Shown piece after piece: positions 39,294-54,610 of a DNA stretch of 64,000 nucleotides. The stretch covers positions 22,122,014-22,186,013 of the forward strand of contig OX327699.1 of NCBI GenBank assembly GCA_946807835.1, written 5' to 3'. Below the pieces are notes generated by a model. That model did no database searches. It was not told the origin of the DNA and worked only from the letters and a program-made list of their open reading frames with translations. A program made the translations under genes and the position numbers. The first letter of the stretch is position 1. Each line of letters begins with the position of its first letter. Source of the DNA: Ailanthus altissimus. Taxonomy: Eukaryota > Streptophyta > Magnoliopsida > Sapindales > Simaroubaceae.

Positions 39294-41894
39294 ATTTGGG
39301 TTTTTCATCATAAATGGTTAAAAATGAGGGTTTTAATTATTTTATCCACACTCTTTTATTTTTAGTTATTTTAGCCAAATTGAGAATTGTGAGGACAAAA
39401 TTGCCCTTATAGCATCTAGCACTTCATTAAACTATCTTCTAACACTCTTTTTCAATTTTCTCTTACAATTCAAGCAAGTTATAACAATTAAACTAATAAA
39501 TTACAAATCAAATACAATTTTGCAATCTTATTAAATTTATTAAAAAATTTGTGAATTGAGAACATATAATACTCTTGGCGGATAAATAGCACAAAAATAT
39601 ACAACTTAAGGTTATGATGAATTTGTGTAGTTAATTGTATGATATATATTTTTTATTGTTTTAAAATTTAATAGAGTGATTTTAACTGGATTTGTTTAGT
39701 TAGAATTGTTCATTATGCATTTGAGAGATGTATGTGTAAATTTAAAGAAAATTTTGAAGCAAATATCAAAAGAAAATTAGTTAATTGTTGAGATACAAAT
39801 TGTTCAACAAATTATCGAGCGCTTAAGTGTTACCTGAGCGTGCCTAATTTTGAGGGCTCGGGGGCGCTCAGCAGCAGTCTTTTTTTGGTGCTATCAAGCC
39901 CCTTCGGTGCCTTTTATGGACTCAATAATGTTTACATTTTAAATATTTTTAATTATGTAATTTTTGTATTTTTTTTAATTTTATTAGTTTTGTTTATGTA
40001 ATATTTATTTGATCCAATTTTATTTAATTATATATTTTTTTTCAAAATATAAGATTGATATAACTAAAATATTGTTTAGGTGTATATGTTATAGCCTCTT
40101 ATTATGACAAGCGTAAGGTGTCCAAAAATTTATAATTAGGTGGAATATCAATTTCATGTCGAACAACATCATATTGCAAGTTACAAGCAGTCGATAGAAA
40201 AAGAGCAAAGTTAACAGATTTTTAAAGTGCAATGTTTAAAGAAACTTGCACGGGTAAATTCTTGAATACGCAACCTTTAATTTTTACTTTACAATTAGTA
40301 ACAACATGTTTTTTTGAAATGTGCATATTACAAAGCTTCCAAGTGAGATATGGTTTCTATTATCTAAGAAACAAATTTAGTTTCCTCTTGTGGAGTTTGA
40401 CTTAGTGATGGGTTTAAATTTTAGAATATACTCGAATAAAAATATGTTAAAAAAAAAGTTACATCACTGTCAACCTGGTGATGAGTTTAAATTTTAGAAT
40501 TTATTAAAATAAAACTATGTTAAGGATAAAGTTTCACCAATGTTTAAGGTACAAATAGTTAATGAAAAAAAGAGCAAAAATATGATTTGGTTAGACAGAT
40601 ATTTCATCGAATTGGATTTTAATGAGATTAACGATGAAGATGCTATTAATTGAGTTTGTACTATTTCACGGAACAAATATTGTTTGGCAAGGCTCTACCT
40701 AAGTTCACGGACCTATTTATACTAAAAGGAGTTGACCATTTGTATGAATTCAATATCCATAGGATAATGTGTCATGAATTTTTATTACATTCTTTACAAA
40801 AGGCATTGCAAAATCAATTTGCGAGATTTTATGACAACAAATCAATAATGTTGTTCAAATGAGAGCATGATCAACAAAGTAGTCTCGTGCATCACTTTCA
40901 AAATAATGTGTTGAAACTTTACTATTCACTGTGATGCATAAAGTAATAAATACCTTATTCTTGCACATGACCTTCAATTATGCATAACAAAAATTTCACA
41001 TATTTATCATTTCTCATGAGCATTGGTTTTGCGCGTCATTATCAATAATATAAATATTTTAATCTCTAAATTATACTCAATCAAGTTAATAGGAAGAACA
41101 TTACATATTGCCTCACAAAGTTCATCATATGTAATATTTGATTGAACCATAATACACAGGCTCTCGCTGTCTCTATATTTTTCAATAACTTCAAATGAAT
41201 TTTCTCATTTTTCACCAAAATAAAGTATAAGTAGTATTTGTTTCGTTTTATCTAAAAGCATAAGCAACATTTATTCTATTTTACCTAAAAAGAAAAAAAT
41301 GTATAAGTTGGATAATTAAAAATAAATAATTTTTATGTAGTTTGAAAATTTAAAAATTCATAAAACAAATGCTCTTATCGGGCACCTAAAGCTTGCTCAA
41401 TAAATTTTGTCAAACATGACTTCATGTGCTCGACAATTGTGGATTTCTTTTATGAACATAGCAAAACTGTTTTTTTTTATTCCATTCAATAACAATACTT
41501 ATAAAATTGTTACATGTAAGTGATGTTTTGCATCTTATATTATTTATATAAACACTATTAAAAATACTTATGACTAAACAATAAGTTCTGAACTTTAAAT
41601 TGAAATAAAACAAATAATAAAAAACTTACCTTTTTTTTAAATATTAAAATTTAATCTTAATTTATTTTTAAGTGTTTTCTTTGTTTTAGATACACAAAAG
41701 TTAGTTTTAATTGTTTTGTTTAAAATTCGTTTTGTGCATTAATGAAGTTTATTTGATATAAATTAAGTTGTCGAAGGCTATGTGGATCTTTTTGTCCTCA
41801 TATTCCCAATTTTAATTAAAATAATGAAAAATTAGAGGGTTTACCTAAAATAAATAAAGTCCCATTTTTAGATATTTAAAATTAAAACCCAAAT
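39294..41894. mobile_element. Non-coding DNA element with long terminal inverted repeats (MULE-like?)
   Basis: The left end (39294-39408: ATTTGGGTTTT, TTAAAAATG, GGTTTTAATTATTTTAT-like, TTAGTTATTTTA, GAGGACAAAA) has a matching reverse complement at the right end (about 41780-41894) in the same order with indels, giving TIRs of about 110 bp. The 2.6-kb interior has no transposase-like ORF. It contains a short tandem duplication (40405-40450 and 40478-40525). Long TIRs and non-autonomous structure recall Mutator-like elements. The target duplication could not be read because the flanks are A-rich, so the superfamily is open. Confidence 0.55.
40405..40525. repeat. Short tandem duplication inside the TIR element
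   Basis: GTGATGGGTTTAAATTTTAG at 40405 recurs as GTGATGAGTTTAAATTTTAG at 40478, and the similarity extends about 45 bp through an AATATGTTA- or ACTATGTTA-like end. Offset 73 bp. Confidence 0.75.
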
Positions 41895-41989
41895 AAAAAA
41901 AAAAGATTTTTTTAATAACAAACAATGCTTTAATCCAATCGTCACGGAATTCCATTTAAAGCAATTAAATCAGAGCTTCTCTCTCTAAA

Positions 41990-42680
41990 AATTTATCTCA
42001 AATTAAAAGAAAAAACCCTAATTGCCAGCCACCCAAACTACCCACATCACTAGAGAAGAGGCCTTCGGCTTCCTCTTCTGTAGATGCTAACTACCGAAAT
42101 CTCCCCAGTCTTCTTTTCTAGGTTTTTGTTTGTTTCTTTTTTTCGTTTTCTTCTCACTATATACCTCTGATTTTGCTGCTTATTTCTGGTCCCTGCAATG
42201 ACTGTTTTGCCGGCAAGAAACTCGATCGGAAATGCAAAAGCTCAAGCAGCTGACCTCCGATCTCCGCCGAGCTGTGACCTTACCGGTTAGCTGTCGTATG
42301 TCCCCTGCTGAGATCTTCGATCTCGGACGATCTGTGACCACGCCGTGCCATGCCTGTTGCTGCCATTACCCGCTGGCCTCAGTTATGAATCGGCCGACTG
42401 CCGCCGATCCGAGGAAGCAGCCACCCTCACCGCCAATCGTCCATACTTAATACAATTTTTGGTACTCAACCACTGCCGGCAGCCACCGCCGGGTAGCAAC
42501 CACTATCAACCGAGCAAATACGGCTCACCGATAACCGCGCAGCCCAAGTTCGGTAAAGACGCTGTTTCCAGCGACTTTCTAGCCTTTTGTGGTCATTTGT
42601 ACTTGATTGTGATAAATTTGATGTGTAGCCTTAGATTAGGACTGAAATAGGAAGTACAGGAATTGTGTTGGATGTATGAA
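41990..42680 (+). other. Orphan GC-rich island with telo-box; possible ncRNA or pseudogene
   Basis: Begins with a telo-box AAACCCTAA (42013-42021), a motif common just downstream of transcription starts of plant translation genes, followed by a CT-rich leader-like stretch. It then turns sharply GC-rich (42230-42560). Short ORFs (for example 42232-42450) read as Pro/Cys/Arg-rich, low-complexity peptides without family resemblance. A degenerate internal repeat (CCGATCTCCGCCGAGCTGTG against TCGATCTCGGACGATCTGTG) is present at about 42256 and 42316. It could be a promoter plus first exon left after rearrangement, a non-coding transcript, or a species-specific gene. Confidence 0.25.
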
Positions 42681-42777
42681 ATACGGTGGCTTTTTGTATT
42701 TTTCTCTTGAGTGTTCTTTTTTTCATCTTTTACTTGAGATTGTTTTAGGGAAAGTCCTCATGTATCTCTTTTAGTAA

Positions 42778-43486
42778 GGGTTTGTTTAATTGAGTTTTTA
42801 AATATAATTTTTGGATGTAGAGGTTTTTAAAATAGAATTTTTAAGAAAAAATTACTGTCAATTAAAATTATTTATTTATTTAATTATGTATTATTAAAAA
42901 TATTTATTTATTATTAAATTATAAAAAAACAATTAATAAATTTTATATTTAAATTTTAAATAATTTAATATTTGTTATATATAAATTTAAATTTGTGGTG
43001 TATTTTTTAAATTTTAATTTATTAAAATATAATTAAATAAAATTAATACATAATAATTAATAAATTAATATAAATTATTAAATTTTGTACAAAAATTAAA
43101 AATAAAATAATATTTTTTTATCTAAAAAATAAAATATCAATAACAAATTTTGATAGGTTCTTGTGAAAATATAATAATTGTAGAGATATAAAGAATTAAA
43201 GGTATAATAATTTTTAAAAAAATATTAAAATATAGTAGTTAAATAGGATTTATTTTTATTAAAAATATAATATAAAAATAAAAAAATTATTAAAATATAT
43301 GTGATATTATATAAATAATAAAATATATTTATTGTTAAAAATATAAAATTTAAAATTTTAAAAGTAGAGGTAAAATATTTTTTTTAATATTTAAAAACTT
43401 TTCTTTAGTTGTAATTAAAGGTCATTAAAAAAATTTTAATATTAAAAAATTCTTTTGACTAATAAAAAAATTTAATCAAACGGGTA
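42778..43486. mobile_element. AT-rich TIR element, hAT/PIF-like ends
   Basis: Left end GGGTTTGTTTAATTGAGTTT and right end TTTAATCAAACGGGT are imperfect inverted copies around a very AT-rich, non-coding 0.7-kb interior. GTTTG(T/A)TTAA-type termini are common in plant non-autonomous DNA elements. No clear target duplication. About 0.8 kb upstream of the RsmI-like gene. Confidence 0.4.
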
Positions 43487-44285
43487 TTAAGAGAGATAAG
43501 TTTAAATATATCTCAATAGAATTATCTTATGTAATGTCATAATAATTTATTTAATTTATATCAACAACCTTAAAAAAAGAAGTATTTAATTGGTAATATT
43601 ACATCGATAATTAAAAAAAATAAAAACCCATAGAATTTTGGGATTGATTAATTTAAGAGTTTTCATTTGTATCAATAAAAATGTCGGAAGTTGCTTTATC
43701 ATATATTGCTTTGTTATTTTCGACTCAGTTTTGGCCCAGTTTATACATTCAGTATAACTATAACATACTCAGTTTTGGCTCCGAGAATTGATTCAGTCAT
43801 GTTCTAGAAGTTTGCAAGCTTTGCGGGTATCTTTTTCTTAAGATCAAACGTGCATATAACTTCATTTGTGTTTTTAATTAATTAACTTTTTTGTCACAAA
43901 TGTATTTGTTTTAAGATCAAACTAATCATGTTTGTAACAATAATATTAATAACAATAAATTAAACTTATATTACGATTTAAATGAGCGGTCTCACAAGTA
44001 TTGCCTTCATTTAACTAAGTTTTTTTTTTTCTTCTAACCATTAATTTTGAGGAATTATTTTCCCATGGAAATGACAAATGTAAGCACTATGTTTACTCTT
44101 TTTTCTTCTTTTTCTCTTAGTTCTGAAAAATTAAAAACAAAAAATAGCTTATTATTGATCAAACAAACGACGTCGCTACATAATGACCGCCTAGAAACGT
44201 CGTCGTCTGAACAAGGAGTCGCCACCGACAAATTGAGGAGGAATTTCCATTTTGCTCGTTCCCAATTACGAAGGTCTGTGTACAC
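43487..44285. other. Upstream flank of RsmI-like gene
   Basis: Intergenic sequence expected to contain the RsmI-like promoter. No clear TATA box. Overlapping short ORFs on both strands at 44050-44289 have no family resemblance. Confidence 0.4.
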
Positions 44286-47200
44286 ATGAGGCTTCCTTCA
44301 ATGGCAAATTCACTCGCGACGACAGCTCTTTCATGGCGGTGCAGACCTATTGGCTTTCTTCGTACTCAAACTGAACACACGCACTTAAAATCACTCTCTC
44401 TTTACCCTAAGCTTAATTATCTCTTCTTATGTTCCTGCTCAGAGTCTCAAACTTCCCCCGAGTTCTCTGACTTAATCCCCGAACAATCTTCAAAGCGCGT
44501 AAGGCTTCTCTTCTTCTAGTTTCCTTCATTTTCTTTTCTTGTTCATCCTATCTTTAAGGCTCCGTCTGGTTCGTTAAACTGTTCCATTTTAAGCACCTAC
44601 CTAGACTCATTATAAGTTAATTGTTGAATATTAAGAGAATTTCTGATGTCGTATCATTAATCTTATAGCGTGCTCTCGAACCTGGATTATATCTAGTAGC
44701 AACACCAATTGGAAATCTTGAAGATATCACCTTACGGTACTTCAATATTGTTGTTATTATTATTGTCTTTAGCTTTTTTCGTTACTGAATATTAGGCTCT
44801 AATTCTATTATTAGTTTTAACTATGCAGAGCTCTCCGTGTCTTAAGATCAGCCAACGTGATACTTTCAGAAGACACGAGGCATTCAGGGAAGTTACTTCA
44901 GTATTACAGCATTAAAACTCCCCTTGTAAGTTTCTTAAACTTTTAACATTATGCCTCTTTGTCGTGGCTTAATGCATTTCCATCAATTCTAATTGTATGC
45001 TTTAGATTTCAGCTGAGTTATCATAAGTTCAATGAGTCGCAAAGAGAGCAAACGGTGTTAAAAAGGTTGAAACAGGGTGAGATTGTGGCGCTGATCAGTG
45101 ATGCAGGGACACCTGGCATTAGTGATCCTGGTACGCAATTGGTATGCACACTTCATCTCAATTTTGTTTGCAAAACAAAGAATTTACTCTATGAAGTTTC
45201 ATTTAAAAGATTATTGATTGTGTGGTATTTACATCCTTGTTGGGTATGACAAATGATATCTTCTTTTTCCTTACTATATAATCTAACTTTTCTAGAATTA
45301 TTGAAACATCTATTTTAGCTTCAGAACACCTAAAGCCAAGGCATCTAGATAAGTGTGAAACTGTATGCTGACATGTGTGAATGTAGTATTGGTCATAGGA
45401 ACAAAGTTTTTTCAGCAGTAAGTTAGCACAAATTAAGTAGGATCCCTCTCTTACCATGTACCTAGAAGGTTCAATGGTGAGGCTAACACAATGGCCCAGC
45501 TGGCTTCAACGTTTGAGATTTCCTAATCGGACAACTAAACAAATGTTCAAAGGACGATTCCAATCGTATTCCAGAAAACTTTTGCCTGTTACATAGTTTT
45601 GAGTAGGAAGACTCAGATTTTGTTTCAATTACTCTGTTCATGAAAATTAATTTACTTTCACGGTCTTGAATATGATTGAACTAACTGGAAAATAGCTGAA
45701 TTGAACTTCTATTACTTAATTGTTGTGTCACAAATCTCCAGTCCTTGAAGGTTCTTGAACCATAGCCTCAATTGTTTAATATAATATTGTAGAAGTTCCA
45801 GGAAATTTATACTTTCCATTAACCAGAAAGAATGTTATGTATTCAAAATCTTGATGCAGGCAAAATTATGTGTGAATGAGAATATTCCTGTTGTTCCAAT
45901 TCCTGGGCCTTGTGCTTTTGTAGCCGCTCTTTCTGCCTCGGGTTTGGCCACAGATGAGTTTACATTTGGTACTTTTCAGAAATTGCTTCTCATATTATGG
46001 TCTGAAACACCAAGCAGATACAGTTTCAAAAGCACTGAAACTAATATCAGTTATACTGCTGTAGTTGGATTTCTCCCTAAACATGCTGGATCAAGGAGAG
46101 AGAGACTGAAGATTTCTGCAAAAGAAGAGAAAACACAAATATTTTATGTTCCTCCTCACAAGCTTTGTCAATTTCTTGAAGAAATTTCCTCATCTTTTGG
46201 TCACTCTAGGTAAAGAAGTCATCTACCAAATTCCATTTATTTTGTGTCAAATCTAGCTAAATGCGTATTAGGTCTGTGATGGCAATTTAAAATTTTTAAA
46301 TTTCGTAGAATAGAGCTACTACATGTGCCTTTTAGGTCATTTACTTCTTGTAGATCTGAGAGTGAGAGGAATATTCAACTGACAGATGTTCTATTAGTGA
46401 ATTTAGTCACCACTTAATGGTGATTTTAAGTTCAGGAGATGTAGTTTACAGTTCTTGTATCAAGTAACAGATACTGATGACAGTTAATGTATTGTTGCAG
46501 ACGATGTGTAATAGCTCGGGAACTAACGAAAATACATGAAGAGGTAGATTTTTACATTATGTTATTAATTGTTTCCTGTTTATGTTGCTTCATGTGGTGT
46601 TTAGTAAATTTGATGGTGATGGTAATAAACGGAGACGCTCAATTTTCTTTTAAGTTATGATACTGTCAATAATTGTGAATCTAGTCTGTCTATGGATTGT
46701 GCTGATATAAATTATCCACAATGTTTCTGCAATCAAGTGCATCTAGAAGAGCAATCGCTCTTCTTCTTAAGTTCTCTATGCCTTAATTTTAGAAAAATAA
46801 AAAAAATAAATGCACAAAAAGGTTATTGATGATGGACTTGACTCTTAATAGAAGAAAGATAGAAGTTAGACTAATTCATTAAGCCTCCTTGACATGGATG
46901 GGCCCATGTACTTACCCTAATTTATTTCTTATGCTTCTTAGCGGAAGTGTTTTTGGTTGTTTCCTTTAGATCTGTGTTTCTGAATCTGCATAATGCACAT
47001 GAGAAGAAAAAGTAGACCTTTTCTCATTAACAAATAACTAATTTCTTGTATACAAGTTGAGAGGAAGATAAATATGCAAGGTGCAAGGTAGTTGGCCTCT
47101 GTGCATTTGTATGTAATCCTTTGGTGCTGCCAGCTTGGGTGTGCTTGAGAACTTTATTATCCATTATTGGGTTTGTAAGTAGGCATTTAGATCTTAGCTT

Positions 47201-48277
47201 TTCATGTCAATGGCTCAAAGGGAGAGAAAAAAAAGAAAACGGTATATATTATAATATTTTCACAACAAATATAGTGGGTGGCAGAGAGACATCCTCCACA
47301 TTTATAAGAATGAGATGTATGATATCTGGTTCTTATAACATATACATTTTCACTTTTCATCTAGCAAAGCTGACCTTAACCTTACCCAGTTGTTTATATG
47401 GTATTAGTAGGCATGATACCAGTGTTGGCTAATAGATATTGTGCTGTTTAATTCGTTTATAACCGTGGTGTCATTAATTCATGTTATTGAGTTTCCTTTC
47501 TGATCTCTGCTTTACTAAAGAAGATGATTTTCACTTTTCAGTTTTGGAGGGGCACTTTGGAGGAAGCCAATGAAGCATTTTCAAGCCACCAACCAAAAGG
47601 AGAAATTACAGTCTTAGTTGAAGGCAAGCCAGTTGGTATGATTGAAACTCCATCAGAGGATCAGCTTGAGAAGGAACTAAGAGAATTAATCTCCAGTGGG
47701 CATAATCTTTCAACGGTAACTACTACTTTGGTGGTGCTTTGTCAAATTGTGGTTTATCCATATAAATTTGGGTGTTGCAGATATTTGGGTCAGATTTTAT
47801 ATGTTTCTCAGAACCTCTATAGTTTATATTGGGTATGGGGCCAATTCACTATAATGCTAGTTGATTTAATCTTGATGATTACTGGGAACTACAATCAATT
47901 TGGTTCTTCTGGTGAAGTAATACCAGTAAGGATTGTAAAACATTCACTTCCATATTATAAAAGCACGGAAAACATTCACTTCCATATTATAAAAACATCC
48001 GGTTTTGACAGTATCAGTCAAACCATGTAAACTAACATCTGTCTTCCTTATGACTTCCATTCTGTTATATCTTTTCCCCATTGTGTGCTTTCTATCTGCT
48101 TCTCCTGTGTAAAAAACATAACTAAGCTCTGAGGAGAGGTATTTGTTGATGACAAATTTTGATGTGCTCCAGGCAGTCAAATTGGTGGCTGAAGGAACAT
48201 CAGTGAGGAGAAAAACTGTATACTCACTTGCATTGAGGAAATTCGGAAAGCAACTGGAGGCAAAGGATGAAGCTTAA
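44286..48277 (+). CDS. rsmI-like: RsmI-type 16S rRNA 2'-O-methyltransferase, organelle-targeted (9 exons)
   Basis: Tetrapyrrole-methylase superfamily enzyme. Bacterial RsmI uses S-adenosylmethionine to 2'-O-methylate C1402 of 16S rRNA, so a chloroplast or mitochondrial small-subunit rRNA is the likely substrate. Exons: 44286-44498, 44669-44736, 44829-44925, 45013-45141, 45860-45968, 46065-46209, 46501-46543, 47542-47715, 48173-48277, giving 360 aa. Exon 1 encodes a Ser/Arg-rich, acid-poor transit-peptide-like leader (about 1-70). Family motifs follow: LYLVATPIGNLEDITLRAL (about 78-96), SEDTRHSGKLL, ALISDAGTPGISDPG (about 152-166), VPIPGPCA and FVGFLPKHAGSRRERL, then the ARELTKIHEE and RGTLEEA segments. 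Length compares with about 286 aa for bacterial RsmI plus the leader. All joins are in frame. Closest recalled plant relative: At1g45110. Confidence 0.9.
47939..47994. repeat. Short direct repeat in RsmI-like intron 8
   Basis: ACATTCACTTCCATATTATA followed by AAA appears twice, 32 bp apart, separated by GCACGGAA. It lies within intron 8 (47716-48172). Confidence 0.85.
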
Positions 48278-48965
48278 TATTTGCTAATCATTCTGTGAGC
48301 AATGTTAAATACTTTGCGAATAATGGCAAGAGATAAATATGGCTAATCAGGTTTTGTGTTTTGACCGAGGTTTTTTGGGATTCAATATTGTTGGAATCAT
48401 AGAAATTGACCAATAGCTTAGCCAATGATGTATTTAGCAAGACCAAGTTTGCAATATCTCTGATGTGATGCAGTAAAAAAACAATTGAAAAATCTGTTGT
48501 AAGACTTTCTAAATCTTATGCTATATGTTAAAACTTAACTGCCTCAATTAGATTTACAAGCTATTCTTTTTCATATGTAAACTGCATGGAGGAGAAAGAG
48601 CAACTAATAGGGGTAAATACTAATACTAGTACTAACACTGTAAATTGCTGAAACCAAACTGGATGGAACTGGGACCCGCTGTGTGATTGTAATGAAGCCT
48701 ACAGACAAGATCCAGAGACGAACAGTGGGCCGGTCGGGATCCCAGGCACTGCAATCTGCAGCATGACATGTGCTGTACATGATCGTCGACCGCATTCACT
48801 GTAAAGAAAAGAAAAATAGCCCACCTCCTACTCCCAGTAGTAATACTTGTGATAATTCAACGTCTTTCCTATTTACAACAATAAGAATATTCCTAAGACG
48901 GTACAGTTTCACTGTAGGGGTTCCGCAGCTCTTTTAATTTATTTTTACTTTTGTTTCTGTCATCG
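48278..48965. other. Convergent 3' flanks of RsmI-like and CKX5-like genes
   Basis: About 0.7 kb between two stop codons on opposite strands, expected to hold both 3' UTRs. No further gene seen. Confidence 0.5.
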
Positions 48966-53521
<4,556 letters not shown>

Positions 53522-54060
53522 ATGTAAAATATTCGGTGGCTTCTAATCTCTATAGCAAGAAATCTAACACACGAAAATGTTTAATGTGTTATTGTTGTTT
53601 TTGTTGTGTGTTGTGGGAATAACAAGTAACTATTTAAAAAGAATAAGCAAAAGGGTACTTGTTGAAGGGATAAAGAAGAGAAGAGAAAAGAAGGTGGCTG
53701 TATTGTGTTAAATAAAGAGAACAAAATCTTTTGTGGCAGCGTTGTGGGGAGTCGTGGGGGCTAACGTAAGCCTGGATTGCTTAGCTCTTTAAAGATTTTC
53801 TACGTAACATGCACAGATTCCAACTTCTTTCTTTTTGTTTATCAGATATATATATTTATATTACAAGAAGATAACGAGGGCAACGAGGTTCTTCAACAAA
53901 GAAGAAACTTGAACTCAAAAGAATTGAATTCAATTTCCCTTTTTCTTTTCTCTCTCTCTAATTTTGTGTACAGAGTTCTGATGAGTCTGACTAGCTACTG
54001 CGTCTTTCTTTCTCACTCTGTACTGTGTTGTGTCTAGGATATAAGATACAGGTTTTGAAT
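53522..54060 (-). promoter_or_regulatory. CKX5-like proximal promoter and leader
   Basis: Upstream of the minus-strand CKX5-like ATG at 53521. A TATTTAAA-type element on either strand near 53630-53640, about 110 bp upstream, is the best TATA candidate. Confidence 0.4.
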
Positions 54061-54095
54061 TTATAGGACAAAAGAAAGCGATGGAACGAGGGAGA

Positions 54096-54243
54096 CACGT
54101 GGTTGTTCACGTGCGAGGCGTGACGGGACACGTGTGAAGAATGAAGACTGAAGGGCAAGTGAACAGATGCTATTGGGAGTGGGGGCCCACTTTTGGATAC
54201 GGAGGATCCTTGTGGGGACATGAGCAAGGCCAAGGTTCACGTG
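54096..54243. promoter_or_regulatory. Cluster of four CACGTG G-boxes upstream of CKX5-like gene
   Basis: CACGTG occurs at 54096-54101, 54108-54113, 54129-54134 and 54238-54243, three of them within 39 bp, in a locally GC-rich stretch 575-722 bp upstream of the CKX5-like start. ACACGTGG and ACACGTGT contexts fit ABRE/G-box sites for bZIP or bHLH factors (ABF, HY5, PIF). CACGTG is expected only once in about 4 kb by chance at even base composition, and less often in AT-rich DNA. Confidence 0.6.
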
Positions 54244-54528
54244 CTTGCAGAGACTGGACGATGTTCTTTGTGCAACCAATAAAGATTCTCCTCTCTCTTT
54301 CTCATCTCTCCTTGTCTCGTATATATTAGTCATTAGATTTAGGGCTCATCATCTTCAACAGATGTCAATTCTTAAACCCATTCAATATTTCTATATATAC
54401 GTTATGTTAGTAATTTGTTTTCTACATGAATCATGATCGATCATCATCATCATCACTGAATTATTATAATGTGTATAATTTTGATCATGTCAGCCCCTCA
54501 AATTTGAATTACAAGAAAATCACAAGAA

Positions 54529-54610
54529 TATCTAAGCCTTGGATTACAATTTGGTTTTTTAGTAGTCTTTATCTAAGCCTTGGATTACAATTTGGTTTTT
54601 TAGTAGTCTT
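54529..54610. repeat. Perfect 41-bp tandem duplication
   Basis: The unit beginning TATCTAAGCCTTGGATTACA and ending TTAGTAGTCTT is present twice without spacer (54529-54569 and 54570-54610). No difference was seen, so it is recent. Confidence 0.93.

Noticed and set aside
42232..42650. Pro/Arg/Cys-rich ORFs as a protein-coding gene
   Set aside because: Overlapping frames of similar length, low complexity, no homology; kept only as an orphan transcription-unit candidate.
44055..44289. Sense and antisense ORFs of 76-80 codons just before the RsmI-like ATG
   Set aside because: Mirror ORFs in the promoter and leader, with no motif; the true start at 44286 is followed by a transit-like leader spliced to the RsmI core.
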